From the NCBI GenBank assembly GCA_947388185.1, contig CANDQP010000008.1, positions 1 through 49,234 on the forward strand: 49,234 bases of DNA. The letters are read 5' to 3'. Made by a program: the position numbers and the translations under genes. The DNA comes from an uncultured Dorea sp. (lineage in GTDB: Bacteria; Bacillota; Clostridia; Lachnospirales; Lachnospiraceae). Shown in pieces: positions 14,728 to 24,159 of this stretch; positions within the stretch are counted from its first letter, which is position 1; each line of letters opens with the position of its first letter. The notes beneath the pieces were generated by a model that saw only the letters and a program-made list of their open reading frames with translations, was not told the origin of the DNA and did not search any database.

Positions 14728-15528
14728 GTGAAGAAGCAGGAGAAGAAGACGAAGAAGACAAGAAGTGAAGAGAGAGACGTTGTTCTGCGTGTAGCTGTTA
14801 CGGCTATGATCGTCTGGATGATCTTTGGGGGGATCGTCTTCGCCATCGGCGTGATGAATCCAAGAGAGGACCCAAGGGCAGGGCTTGCCAGGCTCGAACA
14901 GATGGAGGCGGCGGATACAGATGAGATCGACAGCCAGATCCAGGCGCTTGAGGAGGCAGAACGGGCGGCGGACGAGGCCTGGGCCAACCGCCCTGTGAAC
15001 GAGAAGTTTGCCAATGCATATGTGCTGGGGGATTCCATTGCCCAGGGATTGTACGAGAATGCAGTGTTAGACGGCAGCTATGTCACGGCGGAACGGGATA
15101 CCGGGGTCTGTAAGTCAGAGATCAGCATGATCGAGAATCATGTGTCGAGGGCGATCGAGGTGGGTCCGCAGGTATTGTTCTTAAGCTATGGCCTGAAGGA
15201 TATAGAAGCGGCGTCGGGGAATGCGGACGTATTTGCGATGGCATATAAGAATGTGCTGGATACACTTAAGAATGGTCTTCCGGAGACAAGGATCTATGTC
15301 AACTGTGTGCTGCCGGTTCAGCAGTTTGTGATCGAAGAGAACGAATGGTACGGCAGTATTCCCGAATATAACGAGAAGCTTAAGGAATTATGCGCCGAAG
15401 AGGGCGTAACATTTATTGACAACAGCAGTCTTGCCGGGGATGAGGATTATTCTGAGGACGGGATTCATCTGACGAGTGAGTACTATACGGAATGGGTGAA
15501 CCATATGGCGGAGATTGCAGAATTGTAA
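14728..15528 (+). CDS. Membrane-anchored SGNH/GDSL-type hydrolase
   Basis: A cytoplasmic Lys/Arg-rich N-terminus (1-18) is followed by one transmembrane helix (~20-45), a coiled-coil-like Glu/Ala segment (~48-85) and an SGNH domain. The serine block reads YVLGDSIAQGLYE and the C-terminal catalytic Asp/His block EDGIHLTSEYY. Such domains remove or transfer acyl groups on glycans at the cell surface. GTG 14728 is the apparent start; GAGGGAG lies 13 nt upstream, which is long, so the start is uncertain. First gene of a three-gene glycan-modification cassette. Length 266 aa. Confidence 0.85.
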   Translation: MKKQEKKTKKTRSEERDVVLRVAVTAMIVWMIFGGIVFAIGVMNPREDPRAGLARLEQMEAADTDEIDSQIQALEEAERAADEAWANRPVNEKFANAYVLGDSIAQGLYENAVLDGSYVTAERDTGVCKSEISMIENHVSRAIEVGPQVLFLSYGLKDIEAASGNADVFAMAYKNVLDTLKNGLPETRIYVNCVLPVQQFVIEENEWYGSIPEYNEKLKELCAEEGVTFIDNSSLAGDEDYSEDGIHLTSEYYTEWVNHMAEIAEL

Positions 15529-15565
15529 CGGACAGGCAACAGTTCAGAAAAGGAAGCTTACATAC

Positions 15566-16972
15566 ATGCTATTTGACAGTGTAGTTTTTTTGTTTTCATT
15601 TTTGCCGGCGGTATTGCTCTTGTATTATCTGCTGCCGGGGATGCTTAAGAATGCGGTGCTTCTCCTGGCGAGTCTGGTATTCTATGCGTGGGGGGAGCCG
15701 ACAGGTATATTGATCCTTATCGTATCTGTCATATTCAATTATATCTGCGGCCTGGGTATCGCAGACAGGATAAAAGACCGCCGCAGGGCAAGGTTTATCC
15801 TGAGGGTCTGCCTGGCAGTGAATCTTGGAGCCTTAGGGTTCTTTAAATACGGGAGAACTGTGCTTACAGGCTTAGGTGCGGTGCTTCCGGTCGATATACC
15901 GTATCAGGGAGAAGTGCTGCCGATCGGCATGACTTTTTATACTTTCCAGATATTGTCTTATATTATAGATGTTTATTGGGGAAATGTAAAGGTGCAGAAG
16001 AATTTTATAGATTTTGCACTCTATGCCGCCATGTTTCCCAAGCTCCTGGCGGGGCCGGTCGTCAGATACATTAGTATTGAGAAACAGCTTGGCACAAGGC
16101 AGGTGACGGTTGGGAAGCTTGGAGAAGGGATGATGTGTCTGGTCCGGGGCCTTGCGAAAAAAGTAATCCTTGCGGACACTGTGGGGATGGTGTATACGAA
16201 GGTTGTATCGTCAGGGACAGGCCAGATGTCGGTGCTCGGCGCATGGCTTGGCTGTGCGGCATTCGCGCTGATGATCTATTATGATTTCAGCGGATATTCA
16301 GATATGGCGGCGGGGCTTGGGAAGATGGCAGGTTTCGATTTCCCGAAGAATTTTGACTATCCTTATATCGCGGGAAGCACTACAGAATTCTGGTATCGGT
16401 GGCATACGTCTGTCGGAGCATGGTTCCGCGAATATGTCTACCATCCTCTCGGCGGCGGCGAAGCAGACGAGGGCAGGCAGGTGAGGAATATCCTTCTGAT
16501 CTGGCTTCTGGTCGGCCTGTACCATGGACTTACATGGAATTATGTGGTGTGGGGCTTATACTGCGGGCTTCTGATGGTTGCGGAGAAGCTGTTCCTGTGG
16601 AGAGTGGTGGATCGGATGCCCGGTTTCCTGGGGCATATATACAGCATCGTGTTGGTGATGATCGGCTGGGTGTTCTTCTTTAGTCCTGGAGTCGGGGATG
16701 CATTCGCTTATATTGGGACGATGTTCGGAGCGGGCGCCCGGGGCCTTGCAGACGATCGGGGGATGTATCTGCTGGTCACGAATCTGGCCTGGCTGATCCT
16801 TGCGGCTCTGGGGACGATACCATTTTTCCATAAGACTTATGTGAATATCATGGATGAGGGCGGTAAGGGACGGGCCGTGGTGAACGCCGCGCTCTACGGA
16901 CTGCTATTTATATTGTGTATGGTCTATCTGATCACGGGAGAGCACGTCCCGTTCTTGTATCTAAGTTTTTAG
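15566..16972 (+). CDS. MBOAT-family membrane O-acyltransferase (DltB/AlgI-like)
   Basis: Polytopic membrane protein of 468 aa. 'PIGMTFYTFQILSYIIDVYWG', 'FPKLLAGPVVRY', 'YYDFSGYSDMAAGLGKMAGF' and 'TEFWYRWHTSVGAWFREYVY' are hallmarks of the AlgI/PatA branch. The catalytic histidine is in LLVGLYHGLTWNYVVWG. It moves acyl groups across the membrane onto extracytoplasmic acceptors. The true start is ATG 15566 (MLFDSVVFLFSFLP), with AAAAGGAAG upstream; the longer frame from 15515 overlaps the previous gene. The SGNH and DHHW neighbours are its expected partners. Confidence 0.94.
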   Translation: MLFDSVVFLFSFLPAVLLLYYLLPGMLKNAVLLLASLVFYAWGEPTGILILIVSVIFNYICGLGIADRIKDRRRARFILRVCLAVNLGALGFFKYGRTVLTGLGAVLPVDIPYQGEVLPIGMTFYTFQILSYIIDVYWGNVKVQKNFIDFALYAAMFPKLLAGPVVRYISIEKQLGTRQVTVGKLGEGMMCLVRGLAKKVILADTVGMVYTKVVSSGTGQMSVLGAWLGCAAFALMIYYDFSGYSDMAAGLGKMAGFDFPKNFDYPYIAGSTTEFWYRWHTSVGAWFREYVYHPLGGGEADEGRQVRNILLIWLLVGLYHGLTWNYVVWGLYCGLLMVAEKLFLWRVVDRMPGFLGHIYSIVLVMIGWVFFFSPGVGDAFAYIGTMFGAGARGLADDRGMYLLVTNLAWLILAALGTIPFFHKTYVNIMDEGGKGRAVVNAALYGLLFILCMVYLITGEHVPFLYLSF

Positions 16973-16979
16973 GAGAGCT

Positions 16980-18143
16980 ATGAGACAGAAACCAAATAAA
17001 ACCGGAAAACTATATATCAGAAAGACGGCGGCGGCAGTGCTTGCGGGGATGCTGGGAGTGATGTCCCTGATAGAGTTGATTCCGCTGCAGAAGTCCTACT
17101 CTGCCAGGGAGGACAGGGAGCTTAAGGGAAGGCCGGACCTTTCTCTTGAGTCGGTTGCAGACGGAAGCTTTATGGAGGAGTACGAGACATACCGGGAGGA
17201 TCAGTTTGCGGGCCGGAGCCTCTGGCTGTCAATCCGAAACGGTGTGGACCTGTTGGCGGGCAGGCGCGATTCCGGCGGTGTATTCAAGGGAGAGGACCAG
17301 TATCTCCTGGAGGAGATCGTGCAGCCGGATGAGGAGCAGATGCAGGAGAAGCTTGACGCCATGAAGGAATTCAAGGCAGGCTATGGGAAGATCCCCATGT
17401 ATCTGATGCTTGTCCCCAATGCAGCAAATGTGCTGGACGAGAAGCTGCCGCGGTTCGCGGTCACAGAGGATCAGGATCAGATCTTCGATTCGGTCCGGCA
17501 GGAGCTGGGAGAGCAGATCACCTGGGTGGATATCGGCAAGACGCTGGAGGAACACCGTAAGGAGGAGATCTACTACCGCACGGACAGCCATTGGACGACC
17601 AGAGGGGCTTACTATGCCTTTCAGAAGCTATCGGAGACCATGGGGCTTAATCAGGAGAAGACGCCCAAATGGCAGGAATATGTGGTTACGAATATATTTA
17701 ACGGAGATCTGTCGGCTAAGAGCGGATACGGCGGAGGGGTCGAGGAGTCCATCTATATCTATGCTTCTGAGAAGAAGGGAGAAGAACCTCAGATCGTAGT
17801 CGAATACGCAGACGAGGGGAAGAAGACCTCTACCCTGTATGAACGTTCGAAGCTTAAGGAAAAGGATGCATATGGATTATTCTTAGGCGGCGACCACGCC
17901 AGAGTGAATATCCGTACCACAGCAGATACGACGGACCGTCTGCTGCTTGTGAAGGATTCCTACGCGAACTGTCTGATCCCGTTCCTGACGCCTTATTACA
18001 GAGAGGTGATCGTGATCGACCCGGCGTATTACAAGGGCAGCCTGGATGATATCATGGAAGAGAATAAGATCACAAGCGTATTATTCCTATATAATGGAAA
18101 TACTTTTGCAGAGGATGAGAATATAAACGGGGTGCTTAGGTGA
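16980..18143 (+). CDS. DHHW-family (AlgX/AlgJ-like) extracytoplasmic acyltransferase
   Basis: N-terminal signal/anchor helix (residues ~12-32), then an SGNH-like domain with the DxHW motif as DSHWTTRGAYYAF and a later LLVKDSYANCLIPFL block containing the Asp-Ser of the family. AlgX/AlgJ-like proteins complete O-acetylation of a polysaccharide together with MBOAT proteins. 387 aa. It starts 7 nt after the MBOAT gene, with AGGAGAG as ribosome site, and its TGA overlaps the next start as TGATG, so the rRNA-modification gene downstream is co-transcribed. Confidence 0.88.
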   Translation: MRQKPNKTGKLYIRKTAAAVLAGMLGVMSLIELIPLQKSYSAREDRELKGRPDLSLESVADGSFMEEYETYREDQFAGRSLWLSIRNGVDLLAGRRDSGGVFKGEDQYLLEEIVQPDEEQMQEKLDAMKEFKAGYGKIPMYLMLVPNAANVLDEKLPRFAVTEDQDQIFDSVRQELGEQITWVDIGKTLEEHRKEEIYYRTDSHWTTRGAYYAFQKLSETMGLNQEKTPKWQEYVVTNIFNGDLSAKSGYGGGVEESIYIYASEKKGEEPQIVVEYADEGKKTSTLYERSKLKEKDAYGLFLGGDHARVNIRTTADTTDRLLLVKDSYANCLIPFLTPYYREVIVIDPAYYKGSLDDIMEENKITSVLFLYNGNTFAEDENINGVLR

Positions 18144-18889
18144 TGGTAAGGCTGAACAAATACTTAAGTGATGCCGGAGTATGCTCCAGGCGGGAGGCAG
18201 ACCGGCTGATCGAGAGCGGCAGGGTGACGGTTGACGGAATCCGGGCTGTTCCGGGGATGAAGGTGGAGGCCCATCAGGAGGTCAGAGTCGGGAAGAAGCT
18301 GATCGGAGGCAGCGGCGGGCGGATCGTCCTGGCGGTGAATAAGCCTGCGGGCATCGTGTGTACGGAGGATAAGAGGGAACGCAAGAATATCATCCGGTAT
18401 CTGAATTACCCTCAGAGGATCACCTATGCGGGGAGGCTGGATAAGGACTCGGAGGGACTTCTGATCATGACCAACGACGGAGATCTGATCAACGGGATGA
18501 TGCGGGCAAGATACGGGCATGAGAAAGAATATAAGGTGACGGTAGATAAGCCGGTGACAGACGGATTCTTAAGGCAGATGGCAGAAGGTGTCAGGATCAC
18601 AGACCGGGAGAAGAAGCTTGATGCGGTGACCAGGCCGTGCAGGACGAAGGCGGCAGGCAGATATACATTTACCATTGTACTGACCCAGGGGCTTAACCGG
18701 CAGATACGCAGGATGTGCGAGGCGCTGGGATACCGGGTGACCAGACTGGTAAGGATAAGGGTCATGAATATTGAACTTTCGGGACTTAAGACGGGAGAGA
18801 GCAGAAAATTAACGGAACAGGAGTTAAAGGAATTATATGAGCGGATCGAAGAAAGACAGAATGCTGGAGCTGGTGCAGATCTTGGGTGA
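18143..18889 (+). CDS. rRNA pseudouridine synthase, RluB/RluF type
   Basis: An S4 RNA-binding domain at the N-terminus ('MVRLNKYLSDAGVCSRREAD') is followed by a catalytic domain with GRLDKDSEGLLIMTNDG containing the catalytic Asp, and 'QGLNRQIRRMCEALGYRV'. It isomerises uridine in 23S rRNA; the RluF-like GRLDKDSEGL pattern fits the U2604-type branch, but the exact site is uncertain. Start ATG 18143 overlaps the previous stop (TGATG). Length ~248 aa. Its last 53 nt overlap the start of ligA. Confidence 0.9.
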   Translation: MVRLNKYLSDAGVCSRREADRLIESGRVTVDGIRAVPGMKVEAHQEVRVGKKLIGGSGGRIVLAVNKPAGIVCTEDKRERKNIIRYLNYPQRITYAGRLDKDSEGLLIMTNDGDLINGMMRARYGHEKEYKVTVDKPVTDGFLRQMAEGVRITDREKKLDAVTRPCRTKAAGRYTFTIVLTQGLNRQIRRMCEALGYRVTRLVRIRVMNIELSGLKTGESRKLTEQELKELYERIEERQNAGAGADLG

Positions 18890-20813
18890 TGCCGGACGCG
18901 CCTATTATCAGGAATCCAGGGAGATTATGAGTAATTATGAGTATGATAAGCTGTATGATGAGCTTCTGGGGCTGGAGAGAGAGCTTGGGATCACTTTGGC
19001 GGGCAGCCCTACGGTGAACGTAGGTTACGAGGTGTTAAGCGAGCTTCCTAAGGAGCGGCATGAAAGTCCGATGCTTTCGCTGGATAAGACGAAGGAGGTG
19101 GAAGAATTAAGGAAGTTCCTGGGAGATCAGAAGGCGCTGATGTCCTGGAAGCTGGACGGCCTGACCATCGTTCTTACTTATCGTGAGGGGAGGCTCTATA
19201 AGGCGGTAACCCGCGGAAACGGAGAAGTCGGCGAGGTGATCACCAACAATGCCAGGGTATTTAAGAATATTCCGCTTCAGATCGCTTATCAGGGGGAGCT
19301 GATCTTAAGAGGCGAGGCAGTGATCGGATACCGGGATTTTGAGCGGATCAATGCAGAGATCGAGGATGCGGATGCAAGATATAAGAATCCAAGGAATCTT
19401 TGCAGCGGTTCTGTAAGGCAGCTCAATAATGAGATCACAGCCAGGAGAAATGTCAGGTTCTTTGCATTTTCCCTAGTGCAGGCGGAGGATGTGGACTTCC
19501 ATAATTCCAGGGCTTGCCAGATGGAGTGGCTTAAGGAGCAGGGATTTGAAACCGTTGAGTATCATATGGTCACGGCAGATACGGCGGAGCAGGAAGTTAT
19601 AAAATTTTCAGAAAAAATCGTGCATAATGATTTTCCATCGGATGGACTTGTGCTAATATATGATGATATAGCATATGGTCAGTCTCTTGGACGGACGTCT
19701 AAGTTCCCGAGGGATTCCTATGCGTTTAAGTGGGCGGATGAGATCCGGGAGACAAAGCTTGTTGAGATCGAGTGGAGTCCGTCGAGGACAGGGCTTATTA
19801 ATCCGGTCGCGATATTCGAGCCGGTGGAGTTAGAGGGTACGACGGTCAGCCGTGCAAGCGTCCATAATATCAGCATTATGGAGGATCTGGAGCTTGGAAT
19901 CGGCGACCGAATCGAGGTCTATAAGGCGAATATGATCATTCCGCAGATCGCGGAGAACCTTACGCGGAGCGGTGTGAAGGATATCCCTGAGCATTGTCCG
20001 GTGTGCCGGGGGAGGACCGAGATCCGGCAGGTCGCCAATGCGAAGGCGCTGTACTGTACCAACCCTGACTGCCAGGCCAAGCATGTGAAGTCGTTTGCTC
20101 TGTTTGTCAGCAGAGACGCGCTGAATATCGAAGGGCTGTCTGAGGCAACTCTGGAGAAATTCATTACCCTTGGATATATCCGGGAATACGCGGATATATT
20201 CCATCTGGACAGATACCAGGATGAGATCCGGTCTCTGGAGGGGTTCGGGGAGAAGTCTTATCAGAACTTGATCGACAGCGCAGACAAGGCAAGGACGACG
20301 ACGCTGCCCCGGGTGGTCTATGCGCTTGGGATCGCCAACATCGGTCTTGCAAATGCGAAGATGATCTGCAGGGAATTTGGGTATGATGCAGAAGCCATGC
20401 TTCGGGCGACGCAGGAAGAGTTAAATGAGATTCCGGGCGTCGGGGAAGTGATCGCGAAGGCGTTCGTAGATTATTTCTCCTCCGAGCTGCATGTGAGGCG
20501 GTTTCGGGAGCTTTTAGAGGAGCTTAATATCCCGGAAGAAAAGGCGGAAGAGGCGAAGCAGATATTTGCGGGGATTAATTTTGTGATCACCGGCAGTGTG
20601 GAGCATTTTGCCAACCGGGGAGAGGTCAAGGAACTGATTGAGAGTATGGGCGGCAAGGTGACGGGGTCTGTCACATCCAAGACCAATTATCTGATCAACA
20701 ATGACGTGACGTCCGCATCATCTAAAAATAAGAAGGCGAACGACCTGGGTATCCCGATCATATCTGAGGAGACATTTCTTGATATGGTGCAGCAGAATAC
20801 TGCGGAAGCGTAG
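18837..20813 (+). CDS. ligA: Divergent NAD-dependent DNA ligase LigA
   Basis: 658 aa with LigA order: Ia-like N-terminus, adenylation domain with KLDG (adenylated Lys105), OB fold, four-cysteine zinc finger (CPVC... YCTNPDC), HhH region ('ALGIANIGLANAK', 'NEIPGVGEVIAKAF') and C-terminal BRCT ('INFVITGSVEHFANRGEVKE'). It seals nicks using NAD+. Two usually conserved adenylation-domain positions differ. TRGDG reads TRGNG (Asn128), and the motif IV lysine in DGxVxK is replaced (DGLVLIYDD, Ile274); Lys298 (FKWAD) is kept. ATG 18837 has AAAGGAA upstream; ATG 18861 would avoid much of the overlap with the previous gene. I recall the same pattern in Lachnospiraceae ligases. Confidence 0.93.
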   Translation: MSGSKKDRMLELVQILGDAGRAYYQESREIMSNYEYDKLYDELLGLERELGITLAGSPTVNVGYEVLSELPKERHESPMLSLDKTKEVEELRKFLGDQKALMSWKLDGLTIVLTYREGRLYKAVTRGNGEVGEVITNNARVFKNIPLQIAYQGELILRGEAVIGYRDFERINAEIEDADARYKNPRNLCSGSVRQLNNEITARRNVRFFAFSLVQAEDVDFHNSRACQMEWLKEQGFETVEYHMVTADTAEQEVIKFSEKIVHNDFPSDGLVLIYDDIAYGQSLGRTSKFPRDSYAFKWADEIRETKLVEIEWSPSRTGLINPVAIFEPVELEGTTVSRASVHNISIMEDLELGIGDRIEVYKANMIIPQIAENLTRSGVKDIPEHCPVCRGRTEIRQVANAKALYCTNPDCQAKHVKSFALFVSRDALNIEGLSEATLEKFITLGYIREYADIFHLDRYQDEIRSLEGFGEKSYQNLIDSADKARTTTLPRVVYALGIANIGLANAKMICREFGYDAEAMLRATQEELNEIPGVGEVIAKAFVDYFSSELHVRRFRELLEELNIPEEKAEEAKQIFAGINFVITGSVEHFANRGEVKELIESMGGKVTGSVTSKTNYLINNDVTSASSKNKKANDLGIPIISEETFLDMVQQNTAEA

Positions 20814-20866
20814 GGAGTTAGCCAGCTGGGCTTAGGTATAGATTGAGCAGAAAGTGAGGAAAAAAG

Positions 20867-22291
20867 ATGTCCAGTCAGGATAATCATGAGAACGATATAG
20901 AGAAAGCAGAGAATGGACAGGTAGAAGAGACCAAAAACCATGAGGACGAGTATGAGAAGATCTGTTTCGTGTGCAGGCGGCCGGAGACGGTTACGGGGAA
21001 GATGATCGACCTTCCCAACGGGATCTCCATCTGCAGCGATTGTATGCAGAAGAGCTTTGACGCTATGATGAGCGGACAGATCGATTACAGCCAGTTGATG
21101 AATATGAATATACCGGGCGTTCAGATCTTGAATATGGCGGATATGGAGAAGAACATCCCCAAGAAGCAGAAGGTCAAGAAGAAGAAGGAAGGGGAAGAGA
21201 AGAAGCCCCTGATCGACATCAGGAATATTCCGGCGCCGCATAAGATCAAAGGCAGGCTTGACGAGTATGTGGTAGGGCAGGAATATGCGAAGAAGGCCAT
21301 GTCTGTGGCGGTCTATAACCATTACAAGCGTGTGGCGACTGGGACCATGGACGAGATCGAGATCGAGAAGTCGAACATGCTGATGATCGGACCGACCGGT
21401 TCCGGGAAGACGTATCTGGTCAAGACGCTGGCAAGGCTTCTTGACGTGCCGCTTGCCATCACGGACGCCACTTCGCTTACAGAGGCGGGCTATATCGGCG
21501 ATGATATCGAGAGCGTGGTATCCAAGCTCCTGGCTGCGGCAGGCAATGATGTGGAGAAAGCGGAGCAGGGGATCATCTTCATCGACGAGATCGACAAGAT
21601 CGCGAAGAAGAAGAATACGAACCAGAGGGATGTGAGCGGGGAATCTGTTCAGCAGGGGATGCTCAAGCTCCTGGAAGGAAGTGAAGTGGAGGTTCCGGTG
21701 GGAGCCAACAGTAAGAATGCCATGGTGCCGCTCACTACGGTGAATACGAAGAATATCCTCTTCATCTGCGGCGGCGCGTTCCCGGATCTGGATATGATCA
21801 TCAAGGAACGGCTGACGAAGCAGTCCTCGATCGGCTTTGGCGCGGAACTGAAAGACAGATATGACCATGATAAGACGATCCTTGAGAAGGTTGCGACGGA
21901 AGATCTCCGAAGCTTCGGTATGATACCGGAGTTCCTTGGCCGTCTGCCGATCGTATTTACCCTGCGGGGCTTAAGCGAGGAGATGCTGATCAAGATCCTG
22001 AAGGAACCTAAGAACGCGATCTTGAAGCAGTATCAGAAGTTGCTGGCTCTCGATGAGGTGAAGCTTGAGTTTGATGACGGCGCCCTGTCTGCGATCGCGA
22101 AGAAGGCCATGAAGAAGGATACAGGGGCGAGAGCGCTTCGGGCGATCATCGAGGAGTTCATGCTGGATATCATGTATGAGATCCCCAAGGACGACAGTAT
22201 CGGGCAGGTGACGATCACAAGGGAGTACATAGAAGGAACCGGCGGGCCGCTGATCATGCTGAGAGGGCAGGAACCGGCGCGGATCGAGTAA
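20867..22291 (+). CDS. clpX: ATP-dependent Clp protease ATP-binding subunit ClpX
   Basis: N-terminal zinc-binding domain with cysteines 33, 36, 56 and 59, preceded by ~30 acidic residues. AAA+ core: Walker A GPTGSGKT (175-182), Walker B IIFIDEIDKI, the ClpP-docking IGF loop (SSIGFGAE), sensor 2 GARALRAIIEEF. It unfolds tagged proteins and feeds them to ClpP. 474 aa, longer than the usual ~420, because of the acidic start and a Lys-rich linker (~97-112). It stands alone here without tig or clpP, so it may be a second copy or a displaced clpX. A hairpin terminator follows. Confidence 0.94.
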   Translation: MSSQDNHENDIEKAENGQVEETKNHEDEYEKICFVCRRPETVTGKMIDLPNGISICSDCMQKSFDAMMSGQIDYSQLMNMNIPGVQILNMADMEKNIPKKQKVKKKKEGEEKKPLIDIRNIPAPHKIKGRLDEYVVGQEYAKKAMSVAVYNHYKRVATGTMDEIEIEKSNMLMIGPTGSGKTYLVKTLARLLDVPLAITDATSLTEAGYIGDDIESVVSKLLAAAGNDVEKAEQGIIFIDEIDKIAKKKNTNQRDVSGESVQQGMLKLLEGSEVEVPVGANSKNAMVPLTTVNTKNILFICGGAFPDLDMIIKERLTKQSSIGFGAELKDRYDHDKTILEKVATEDLRSFGMIPEFLGRLPIVFTLRGLSEEMLIKILKEPKNAILKQYQKLLALDEVKLEFDDGALSAIAKKAMKKDTGARALRAIIEEFMLDIMYEIPKDDSIGQVTITREYIEGTGGPLIMLRGQEPARIE

Positions 22292-22315
22292 GATGAAGAA
22301 TAGGATAAACAGAAC

Positions 22316-22356
22316 ACCTCATATACTCTATAAAAAGTATATGGGGTATTTTATAT
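22316..22356 (+). terminator. Hairpin terminator after clpX
   Basis: ACCTCATATACT (22316-22327) pairs with AGTATATGGGGT (22336-22347) over 12 bp with one U-G pair, followed by ATTTTATATT. The longest ORF of the next gene starts inside the T-rich tail at 22358, so either the terminator leaks into that gene or its real start is further down. Confidence 0.75.
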
Positions 22357-22387
22357 TATGAATGGAAATTCTTGCAGGGAGAAGATA

Positions 22388-24061
22388 TTGTCAGAGGATT
22401 ATTATGACTTTATCTCTCCGATCTATAGAGCGGTTGAACCGTCGGAGATCGGCGGGGCGGACGTCTGTGTTCAGGAGATGGATTTCGGATTTCGGGCAGT
22501 CTATGCGAACCGTGAGGGTATGGCGCCCTTATCATTGCAGTCTTACCGGTATAATTCTATACCGAACTGTTTCGAGCTGATGGATATGGAGGCGATGGAT
22601 GCCGCAGGGATCAGTGTTGTCCAGACTTATCCGACGCTGAATCTACAGGGCAATGGGATCATGGTGGGGTTCCTGGATACGGGAATCGACTACCGCAACG
22701 ATCTCTTCAAGAATATTGACGGCACCACTAGAATTGCCGGGATCTGGGACCAGACCATTCAGGATGGGACACCCCCGGAAGGACTGGATTACGGCAGTGA
22801 ATATACAGAGGAGATGATCAATGAAGCGCTCCGCTCGGAGAATCCGCTTGAGATTGTTCCGAGTATGGATACGGAGGGTCACGGAACATTTCTTGCCAGT
22901 GTCGCGGCGGGAGGCGCGAACCTGGAGAAGAGGTTTATCGGGGCAGCCCCGGAGGCGGCGATCGCAGTAGTGAAGCTTAAGCAGGCTAAGGCTTATCTGA
23001 AAGAATTCTATGCGATCCGCCAGGATGCAACCTGCTTTCAGGAAAATGATATCATGCTTGCTTTGAAATACCTGAATGATCTCGCAAAGAAGCGAGATAT
23101 GCCGCTTGCTGTCTGTGTTGCCCTGGGGACGAACTTAGGAGGGCATAACGGTTCGTCTCTTCTGTCGATGATGCTTGACGCCTATTCTTCTGTCCTGAAC
23201 CGCAGTGCGGTGGTAAGCGCGGGGAATGGGGCGGTCCACAGGCATCATTTTTCCTACGAATTCAAGGATATGAATGATTCGGCAGAGGCCGAGATCCGTG
23301 TGGAAGAGGGAGTAGACGGGTTTGTCGCGGAATTGTGGACGGCGGTTCCCAATGTTATGACGGTTGCGTTCACGTCGCCTTCCGGGGAGCGGACGGGTTA
23401 CATATCTATCAAGCAGGGCTATGAGTATCAGGAGAATTTTCTGTTCGATAAGACGAATATACAGGTGGAATATCGTCTGTTGTTGGAGAACAATGATTCT
23501 CAACTGATATTTATGCGGTTCAGGAATCCGGCGCAGGGAATCTGGAAAATCAACGTGAAGCCGGTGCGGATGTCGGACGGAAGATTCCATATGTGGCTCC
23601 CTGTTCAGGAATTCTTGTCCGGCGAGGTGAATTTCCTGCAGGCCGACCCGGATACCACCCTTGCAGAACCGGGAACGAGTCAGGTTGCGATGACGGTGGC
23701 TTATTACAATGGAATTGATAATACGGTTGATATTAACTCGGGGAGGGGGTATACTAGAGATGGACGGATCAAGCCGGATTATGCGGTACCTGGCACGATG
23801 GTGACCGGAGCGGGACTTAACGGAGAATTTGTGGTCAGAAGCGGGTCCAGTGTTGCGGCGGGGATCGCGGCAGGGGCATCGGCGCTTCTGATGGAGTGGG
23901 TTCTTGCACAGCCGAATCCATACGGTGTGAATTCAAGCCAGGTCAGGAATATTATCCTGCTTGGAGCGGAGCAGAGACCGGGGATGGAGAATCCGAACCG
24001 GGAATGGGGGTTCGGAGCCATGAACCTGTACCGTTCTCTGGATATCCTGAGGCAGCTATAG
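22388..24061 (+). CDS. S8-family subtilisin-like peptidase, Csp-like
   Basis: Catalytic triad is intact: Asp in GFLDTGIDYRN, His in TEGHGTFLASVAAGG, Ser in VVRSGSSVAAGIAAGASALL. A ~170-residue jellyroll-like insert lies between the His and Ser blocks, as in the CspABC/CspA-type proteases that act in spore germination and related peptide processing in Clostridia. No signal peptide is visible. I prefer TTG 22388, which has AGGGAG at 22376-22381 with 6-nt spacing. ATG 22358 has no good ribosome site and sits in the terminator tail. About 557 aa. Confidence 0.88.
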   Translation: MSEDYYDFISPIYRAVEPSEIGGADVCVQEMDFGFRAVYANREGMAPLSLQSYRYNSIPNCFELMDMEAMDAAGISVVQTYPTLNLQGNGIMVGFLDTGIDYRNDLFKNIDGTTRIAGIWDQTIQDGTPPEGLDYGSEYTEEMINEALRSENPLEIVPSMDTEGHGTFLASVAAGGANLEKRFIGAAPEAAIAVVKLKQAKAYLKEFYAIRQDATCFQENDIMLALKYLNDLAKKRDMPLAVCVALGTNLGGHNGSSLLSMMLDAYSSVLNRSAVVSAGNGAVHRHHFSYEFKDMNDSAEAEIRVEEGVDGFVAELWTAVPNVMTVAFTSPSGERTGYISIKQGYEYQENFLFDKTNIQVEYRLLLENNDSQLIFMRFRNPAQGIWKINVKPVRMSDGRFHMWLPVQEFLSGEVNFLQADPDTTLAEPGTSQVAMTVAYYNGIDNTVDINSGRGYTRDGRIKPDYAVPGTMVTGAGLNGEFVVRSGSSVAAGIAAGASALLMEWVLAQPNPYGVNSSQVRNIILLGAEQRPGMENPNREWGFGAMNLYRSLDILRQL

Positions 24062-24159
24062 ATTAAGCCGGATGTACCAGACACCTGTCCCAAAGGCAGG
24101 GATTGACAGTCTGTTTACAGGTTCGTTATTGGAGACAGCAAAGAATAGGAGGAATTACG

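Noticed and set aside
20687..21868. Minus-strand frame of 393 codons opposite clpX and the ligA end
   Set aside because: Rich in His/Leu/Arg as expected for the reverse of a real gene; no domain recognised.
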